Shown piece by piece: positions 59,433 through 64,000 of a stretch of 64,000 bases of DNA. Position 1 is the first letter of the stretch; each line of letters starts with the position of its first letter. The notes under the pieces are model-generated. The model was not told where the DNA came from. It did no database searches and worked only from the letters and a program-made list of their open reading frames with translations. The position numbers and the translations under genes are program-made. The stretch covers positions 3,534,001-3,598,000 of the forward strand of contig JAGTTO010000001.1 of NCBI GenBank assembly GCA_018223435.1. The letters run 5' to 3'. Source of the stretch: Lachnospiraceae bacterium Marseille-Q4251 (GTDB lineage: Bacteria > Bacillota > Clostridia > Lachnospirales > Lachnospiraceae).

Positions 59433-60737
59433 TTGAATTACACGGAAGCAGTTGAATATATATACAATATTCCCAAATTTACGACGAAAAACAAACCGGA
59501 GCACACGGTAGAATTTTTAAACCGTCTGGGCCATCCGGAGCGTTCGATGAAGATCATCCATGTGGCGGGGACCAACGGAAAAGGTTCCGTCTGTGCCTTC
59601 CTCTCCACGATGCTGACCGAGGCGGGAAAGCGGACAGCCCTCTTTACATCCCCCCATCTGGTGAAGATCAACGAGCGGTTCCAGATCAACAACGAGATGG
59701 TTTCCGATGAGGAATTTCTCTCCGCTTTTTTGAAGGTTCTCGATGTGGTAAAGGGCATGCAGGCGGACGGTCTTCCTCATCCGACCTACTTTGAACTGCT
59801 CTTCGGCGTGGCCATGATGCTCTTTGAGGAGCTGAAAGCCGAGTATGTGGTGCTGGAGACCGGCCTGGGCGGCCGCCTCGATGCCACCAACACCGTGGAG
59901 CATCCGCTGGCGACGGTCATCACGTCTATCAGCCTGGATCACACGGAGATCCTGGGCGATACCATCGAGAAGATTGCCTTTGAGAAGGCCGGCATCATCA
60001 AGCCCGGCGTGCCTGTGATCTATGACGGAAGTTCTCCCGAGGCCGAAAAAGTCATCCTCGCCCGAGCCAAAGAGTTGGGAAGCCCGGCTTATCCGGTCTA
60101 TCCTTCCATGTGTGAAGTTTTCCTTAAGTCGGACAAAAGCATTGATTTTTACCTGAATTGTGGGTATTATGAACATACGGCTGTCGAGGTGCCCTATCTG
60201 GCAGACTACCAGATGATGAACAGTTCTCTGGCTCTTGTGGCGCTGGACACCATTGATAAAGACCATGAGATTTCTCTCAAAACCCGTCTTGCAGGCATCA
60301 GAAAGACCCGCTGGCAGGGACGCATGGAGACCGTTATGCCCGGCGTGGTGCTGGACGGCGCTCACAATGCAGCCGGTGTAAAAGAGTTTGTCCGGACGGT
60401 GAAGGAGATCGAGGGAAGCCGCCGGGTGGTGATGCTTTTCGCTGCCGTTGTGGAGAAAAACTTTGAAACCATGATCGAGACCATCTGCCATGAGACTAAC
60501 CTTTCCGCGGTTGTGGCCACCGAGATCAAAGGCGACCGGAATGTGCCCGCCGAGGATCTGGCAGCCATTTTCCGAAAATACACGGACGCTCCGGTGACAG
60601 CAGTCTCTGGGATCAGCGATGCTTTCGAGGAGGCCTTAAAAGAGAAAGAGGACGGCATGCTTTTCTGCGTGGGATCCCTCTATCTGGTGGGCGAGCTGAA
60701 GGCGATTCTGGCAGAGCGGAAAAAGAAGGAGTCATAA
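59433..60737 (+). CDS. folC: folylpolyglutamate synthase / dihydrofolate synthase
   Basis: 434 residues from a TTG at 59433 behind AAAGGTG; translation from further upstream would read through the structured leader. FolC adds glutamates to folates in the cytosol. Marks are the Mur-ligase-like P-loop VAGTNGKGSVCAFLSTML, the omega-loop start LFTSPHLVKINERF, ETGLGGRLDATN and SLDHTEILGDTIEKIAFEKA. The C-terminal domain has RWQGRMETVMPGVVLDGAHN. It heads a run with the small ORF and the TPR protein. Confidence 0.92.
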   Translation: MNYTEAVEYIYNIPKFTTKNKPEHTVEFLNRLGHPERSMKIIHVAGTNGKGSVCAFLSTMLTEAGKRTALFTSPHLVKINERFQINNEMVSDEEFLSAFLKVLDVVKGMQADGLPHPTYFELLFGVAMMLFEELKAEYVVLETGLGGRLDATNTVEHPLATVITSISLDHTEILGDTIEKIAFEKAGIIKPGVPVIYDGSSPEAEKVILARAKELGSPAYPVYPSMCEVFLKSDKSIDFYLNCGYYEHTAVEVPYLADYQMMNSSLALVALDTIDKDHEISLKTRLAGIRKTRWQGRMETVMPGVVLDGAHNAAGVKEFVRTVKEIEGSRRVVMLFAAVVEKNFETMIETICHETNLSAVVATEIKGDRNVPAEDLAAIFRKYTDAPVTAVSGISDAFEEALKEKEDGMLFCVGSLYLVGELKAILAERKKKES

Positions 60738-60890
60738 ATGATCAATTACGAAGAAGAATTAAAGAAATTTCATCCGAGCCTTGATGTGAACGAGGCCGAG
60801 GATGCCATCTACAACAGAGATTTCACGGATGTCACTGATATCTTGAAAGAACTGATCAACGATGAAAAGAAAAAGCGACAGAAATCATAA
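60738..60890 (+). CDS. 50-residue conserved-looking protein of unknown function
   Basis: An ATG one base after the folC stop (TAAATGATC) opens a 50-codon frame ending at a TAA at 60890; the next gene starts 9 bp later. The peptide is acidic at first and ends in a Lys-rich tail (DEKKKRQKS), with a predicted helix DVTDILKELIND. AAGAAGGAG lies at a suitable distance. The tight spacing on both sides supports a real gene. No family is recognised. Confidence 0.6.
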   Translation: MINYEEELKKFHPSLDVNEAEDAIYNRDFTDVTDILKELINDEKKKRQKS

Positions 60891-60899
60891 GGGGAATTT

Positions 60900-62510
60900 A
60901 TGAGATGTATATACTGTGGAACTCCGCTGTCATCCATTGACTACTGTACGGGCTGTGGCGCTGATGTGACTCTCCAGAAGAGGATTGCGAGAATCTCAAA
61001 CCTTCTTTATAATGAAGGACTTGAGAAAGCGCAGGTGCGGGACCTGTCAGGAGCCATTGCCTGTCTGAAACGGAGTCTGAAGTTCAACAAGGAAAACGTA
61101 GCAGCAAGGAACCTTCTGGGCCTTGTGTATTTTGAGACCGGTGAGGTGGTATCTGCCTTAAGCGAGTGGGTCATCAGCAAAAATCTGAATGTGCCCGATA
61201 ATGTGGCAGATGTGTACATAGCCAAGCTGCAGGCAAATAAAAACAAACTGGATACGATCAACCAGACCATCCGGAAATATAACCAGGCGCTTCTCTATTG
61301 CCGTCAGGACAATGAGGACATGGCTATGATCCAGCTGAAAAAGGTTCTCGTCCAGAATCCGAAGTTCATCAAGGCCTATCACCTTCTGGCTCTTCTCTAT
61401 CTGAAACGCCAGGAATATGAGAAGGCAAGAAAGCTTCTCAAGAAAGCGGCCTATATTGATAACACGAACACGACTACGCTTCGTTATCTGAAGGAAGTGG
61501 AGCTGGCAACGGGAATGTCCACGAGTCTGGAGACGAAGCACAAGAAGAAATACGCGAGAGAAGAGACCGTGAACCGGCTGACCGGAGCCACCACCTACAT
61601 GAGCGGCAACGAGATGATCATTCAGCCGGCCACTTTCCGGGAGAGTTCGGCCGTGGCTACGTTCCTGAATATCTGCCTGGGACTGATCCTGGGCGGAGCG
61701 ATTGTCTGGTTTCTCGCTGTTCCGGCCACCCGGCAGAGCGTCAACGCTTCTGCGAATAAACAGGTGACGGACGCCAACACGAAGATGGCCCAGCAGGTGG
61801 CGCAGGTTCAGGGCCTGGAGGACCAGATCGAGACCTACCAGAGCGAGGTGGAAGAGGCCAACAAGACCAGAGACGACGCTAACAAAAAAGTAGACTCCTA
61901 TGACCAGCTTCTGAAAGCCACCCAGACCTATCTGAGCGGGGATCAGTCCTCGGCGGCTTCCCAGCTTACGGAGGTGGACGGCGATTCCATGACCGGCGAG
62001 GGAGAAAAACTCTACACCAGTCTGAATACCCTGCTTCAGGACTATGTGTTTAATGAAGCTTACAATAAGGCGGGCACCGCTTACATGGCGGGAGATTATG
62101 CCACAGCGATCACCGAGTACACCAAGGCGGTGGCGGCAAATCCGGATTCCTTCGATGCCATCAATTATCTGGCATGGTCCTACAAAAATTCCGGGGACGC
62201 GGTCAACGCAGATAAGACCTTTAAAGAAGCACTGCAGAAATTCCCGGCGAAGGCTTCCGAAATCCAGCCCTACATCACCAACGCCTCCTCAGGGACAACG
62301 ACCCAGACGGCGGAGACGGATGCAGACGGAAATCCGATTGACCAGACCCAGGAAACAGATGCCAACGGGAATCCGATCGACCAGATAGCAGAGACAGACG
62401 CGGAGGGAAATCCGATCGATCAGACAGCAGAGACAGACGCGAACGGCAATCCCATCAGTCAGACCCAAGAGACGGATGCGAACGGCAACCCCGTCACCAC
62501 GATCCAGTAA
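60900..62510 (+). CDS. zinc-ribbon, TPR-repeat membrane protein with 13-residue tail repeats
   Basis: 536 residues. The N-terminus is a zinc ribbon (CIYCGTPLSSIDYCTGCGAD). Tetratricopeptide-like helices follow (SGAIACLKRSLKFNKENVAA, MAMIQLKKVLVQNPKFIKAY, EYEKARKLLKKAAYIDN). One membrane helix near residue 255 (FLNICLGLILGGAIVWFLAV) puts the second half outside: a coiled coil, a second TPR pair (DYATAITEYTKAVAANPDSF) and five copies of a 13-residue repeat of the form TAETDADGNPIDQ. It may be a scaffold linking cytoplasmic and envelope proteins. No catalytic motif is seen. Confidence 0.82.
   Translation: MRCIYCGTPLSSIDYCTGCGADVTLQKRIARISNLLYNEGLEKAQVRDLSGAIACLKRSLKFNKENVAARNLLGLVYFETGEVVSALSEWVISKNLNVPDNVADVYIAKLQANKNKLDTINQTIRKYNQALLYCRQDNEDMAMIQLKKVLVQNPKFIKAYHLLALLYLKRQEYEKARKLLKKAAYIDNTNTTTLRYLKEVELATGMSTSLETKHKKKYAREETVNRLTGATTYMSGNEMIIQPATFRESSAVATFLNICLGLILGGAIVWFLAVPATRQSVNASANKQVTDANTKMAQQVAQVQGLEDQIETYQSEVEEANKTRDDANKKVDSYDQLLKATQTYLSGDQSSAASQLTEVDGDSMTGEGEKLYTSLNTLLQDYVFNEAYNKAGTAYMAGDYATAITEYTKAVAANPDSFDAINYLAWSYKNSGDAVNADKTFKEALQKFPAKASEIQPYITNASSGTTTQTAETDADGNPIDQTQETDANGNPIDQIAETDAEGNPIDQTAETDANGNPISQTQETDANGNPVTTIQ
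62312..62506 (+). repeat. five 39-bp in-frame tandem repeats in the TPR gene
   Basis: The DNA encoding the C-terminal tail repeats every 39 bp, five times, with unit consensus x-x-E-T-D-A-x-G-N-P-I-D-Q. Units differ by several silent and coding changes, so they are old or under selection rather than newly expanded. Confidence 0.85.
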
Positions 62511-62534
62511 ACAAAAAGAGAAACCTCGGAGCAG

Positions 62535-62566
62535 AGGACGTATGGAAAAATCCATGCGTCCTTTTT
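62535..62566 (+). terminator. terminator after the TPR gene
   Basis: AGGACGTATGGA and TCCATGCGTCCT form a stem with AAAA loop, then TTTTTCT. Confidence 0.9.
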
Positions 62567-62609
62567 CTATGGAAAAAATGTCATTTTAAAAGGAAGGAGC
62601 CGAAAGAGA

Positions 62610-62945
62610 ATGGAGAAAATTTTTGTGATTAAAGGAACAAATCTGACGATCCATATGCCAAAGGAGCTGGATCATCACAACGCGGAGGAGATCAAACGGG
62701 AGGCAGACCGCCTGCTTGGAACGAGAAATATCCGGAGCATCATTTTTGATTTCGAGAAGACCAGCTTTATGGACAGCTCCGGCATCGGCATGATTATGGG
62801 GCGTTACAAAAACATCCGCTTCGCCGGGGGAACGGTGCTGGCGGTACGGGTCAACGAGCGCATCCGCCGGATTCTGACTCTCTCCGGCGTCTACAAGTAC
62901 ATCGATATCTATGAGGATTTGCCGAAACATTCGGAAGTATTTTGA
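62610..62945 (+). CDS. spoIIAA: anti-sigma F factor antagonist SpoIIAA
   Basis: A 111-residue STAS-domain protein. The phosphorylatable serine is in FMDSSGIGMIMGRYK. Dephosphorylated SpoIIAA binds SpoIIAB and frees sigma F in the forespore. It is the first gene of the standard three-gene spoIIA operon and has the site GGAAGGAG upstream of the ATG at 62610. Confidence 0.93.
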   Translation: MEKIFVIKGTNLTIHMPKELDHHNAEEIKREADRLLGTRNIRSIIFDFEKTSFMDSSGIGMIMGRYKNIRFAGGTVLAVRVNERIRRILTLSGVYKYIDIYEDLPKHSEVF

Positions 62946-62957
62946 GGAGGAAAAAAG

Positions 62958-63404
62958 ATGGAGTATGAAAACAGAATGAAACTGGAATTTGACAGCCGGT
63001 CTGCAAACGAGGGATTTGCCCGGGTGGCGGTGGCCGCTTTTTTGAGCCAGATGAATCCGACCCTTGAGGAGGTGGCGGACGTGAAGACTGCCCTTTCCGA
63101 GGCCGTGACCAACTGTGTGGTCCACGCCTACGAGGGAAAGGTGGAAAAAATCACCGTGGAGTGCATGATCCGCGGCCAGGAGCTGACGGTTCTTGTGGAG
63201 GACAAAGGCTGCGGCATTGCGGACGTCCGTCAGGCCATGGAGCCGCTTTTCACGACAAAGCCGGATTCCGAGCGCTGCGGCATGGGCTTTGCCTTTATGG
63301 AGGCTTTCATGGATTCCGTGGAGGTGGAGTCAAAGCCCGGCGAGGGCACGAAAGTGGAGATGAGAAAAAAGATCGGAAGAATTCTGAATAAATTTGAACA
63401 GTGA
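62958..63404 (+). CDS. spoIIAB: anti-sigma F factor / serine kinase SpoIIAB
   Basis: A 148-residue GHKL-type protein kinase. The N-box is LSEAVTNCVVHAYEG, the ATP-binding G-boxes are VEDKGCGIADVRQAME and SERCGMGFAFMEAF, and the end VEVESKPGEGTKVEM is typical. It binds and inhibits sigma F and phosphorylates SpoIIAA. Start 12 bp after spoIIAA behind GAGGAGG. Confidence 0.95.
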   Translation: MEYENRMKLEFDSRSANEGFARVAVAAFLSQMNPTLEEVADVKTALSEAVTNCVVHAYEGKVEKITVECMIRGQELTVLVEDKGCGIADVRQAMEPLFTTKPDSERCGMGFAFMEAFMDSVEVESKPGEGTKVEMRKKIGRILNKFEQ

Positions 63405-63414
63405 AAGGAAGCCT

Positions 63415-64000
63415 ATGGAACGAACCCTGGCGTTAATCGCAAAAGCACACCAAGGGGATAAAGAGGCGAGAAATACACTGGTAGAGGAAAACATCGGCCT
63501 GGTCTACACCATTGTACGGCGATTCTTAGGCCGGGGTATCGAGATGGAGGATCTGGTGCAGATCGGGAGCATCGGTCTTATCAAGGCCATCGACAAGTTT
63601 GACCTGAGTTTTGAGGTCCGTTTTTCAACCTATGCAGTGCCGATGATAGCCGGAGAGATCAAAAGATTTCTCCGGGACGACGGCATGATCAAGGTGAGCC
63701 GGAGCCTGAAAGAAAATGCCCTGAAGGTCTTTACGGCCCGGGAACGGCTGGAAAAACGCCTCGGGAGGGAACCGGCCATGCAGGAGCTCTCGGAGGAGAC
63801 CGGGCTTTCCGGCGAGGACATCGTCATGGCGATAGAATCAGCCACGGAGGTGGATTCCATCTACCGGACGATCTATCAGGGGGACGGAAATGCGATTTCC
63901 CTGGCGGACCGGCTGGAGGAGAAGGACAATCCTAATGAGCGGCTGTTGGATCATATGGTGCTGCAGGAGGTGATGGCGACCCTCGAGGAGAGGGAAAAAC
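63415..64000 (+). CDS. sigF: RNA polymerase sigma-F factor, 3' end cut by the window
   Basis: 195 codons from the ATG at 63415 (site AAAGGAAG) to the window edge. Sigma-70 region 2 is complete (LVEENIGLVYTIVRRFLGRG, then DLVQIGSIGLIKAIDKFD and VRFSTYAVPMIAGEIKRFLR), region 3 follows (LEKRLGREPAMQELSEETGL) and region 4 is cut off just after it begins. As third gene of spoIIA it is the early forespore sigma factor. This confirms a spore-forming organism. Confidence 0.93.
   Translation, partial: MERTLALIAKAHQGDKEARNTLVEENIGLVYTIVRRFLGRGIEMEDLVQIGSIGLIKAIDKFDLSFEVRFSTYAVPMIAGEIKRFLRDDGMIKVSRSLKENALKVFTARERLEKRLGREPAMQELSEETGLSGEDIVMAIESATEVDSIYRTIYQGDGNAISLADRLEEKDNPNERLLDHMVLQEVMATLEEREK

Noticed and set aside
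62312..62506. Possible CRISPR-like array from regularly spaced 39-bp repeats
   Set aside because: Repeats are directly adjacent without spacers and encode an in-frame 13-residue protein repeat.
1..64000. rRNA or tRNA genes
   Set aside because: No tRNA cloverleaf with T-loop GGTTCGA-type motif or rRNA core sequence was recognised; a tRNA scan would be the decisive test.

Overview
The window looks like a chromosomal segment of an anaerobic, spore-forming gut Firmicute, most likely a Lachnospiraceae member. The reasons are moderate GC with strong GGAGG ribosome sites, a sporulation sigma-F operon (spoIIAA-AB-sigF), corrinoid and c-di-GMP riboswitches, many flavin and iron-sulfur redox genes, large hybrid histidine kinases, and clostridial-type mobile elements. 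The genus cannot be fixed from the sequence. No rRNA, tRNA or CRISPR array was seen.

Layout. 1-3.5 kb: copper homeostasis (CsoR, CopA with a fused CopZ-like tail, a small HMA protein) behind two CsoR-type operators. 3.5-5.8 kb: LytR-CpsA-Psr protein and a DUF3786-cyclophilin fusion. 5.8-9.1 kb: two related methyltransferases around the remains of a nickel/peptide-type ABC transporter, then a cobalamin riboswitch with no gene behind it. 9.4-20.2 kb: a nested mobile region. An IS200/IS605 element (broken tnpA, intact tnpB) has its right end split by an IS256-family element with an 8-bp target duplication (AAGGCAAT) and by a 7.5-kb serine-recombinase transposon carrying mob, rep, a regulator, an alpha/beta hydrolase and an ANT(6) streptomycin-resistance gene.

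20.2-34.6 kb is the metabolic core. A second cobalamin riboswitch with its own promoter and terminator, followed by a perfect Rex-type operator, precedes a twelve-gene run: malate dehydrogenase, hdrB, hdrC, hdrA, flxD, flxC-like, flxB-like, flxA, frdB, frdA, fumarase alpha and beta. PEP carboxykinase lies close downstream after a small membrane protein. Together these encode PEP to oxaloacetate to malate to fumarate to succinate, with a soluble HdrABC-FlxABCD module placed so that it could feed NADH electrons to fumarate and reduce ferredoxin by flavin-based bifurcation. This is the best candidate for an undescribed system in the window.

34.6-41.3 kb: truncated azlC with azlD, a MacB/FtsX-type ABC exporter, a convergent small-RNA/short-peptide locus resembling a type I toxin-antitoxin, an iron-sulfur aldo/keto reductase and an RlmI-like methyltransferase. 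41.3-53.7 kb: a sensory island with a c-di-GMP riboswitch, two deletion-scarred kinase remnants, two solute-binding lipoproteins and three large hybrid kinases. 53.7-56.7 kb: an old-yellow-enzyme fragment, a VOC protein, a radical SAM activase-like protein, a PTS IIA-like protein and an integrase remnant. 56.7-59.2 kb: a polar amino-acid ABC transporter whose binding protein appears circularly permuted. 59.2-64 kb: folC, a 50-residue ORF, a zinc-ribbon/TPR membrane protein, and spoIIAA-spoIIAB-sigF, the last cut by the window edge.

A recurring theme is genes that lost an internal or terminal segment, often in frame (nikB-nikD, azlC, two kinases, tnpA, integrase, flavin oxidoreductase). Whether this is real genome erosion by short-repeat deletion or an assembly effect needs read-level evidence.
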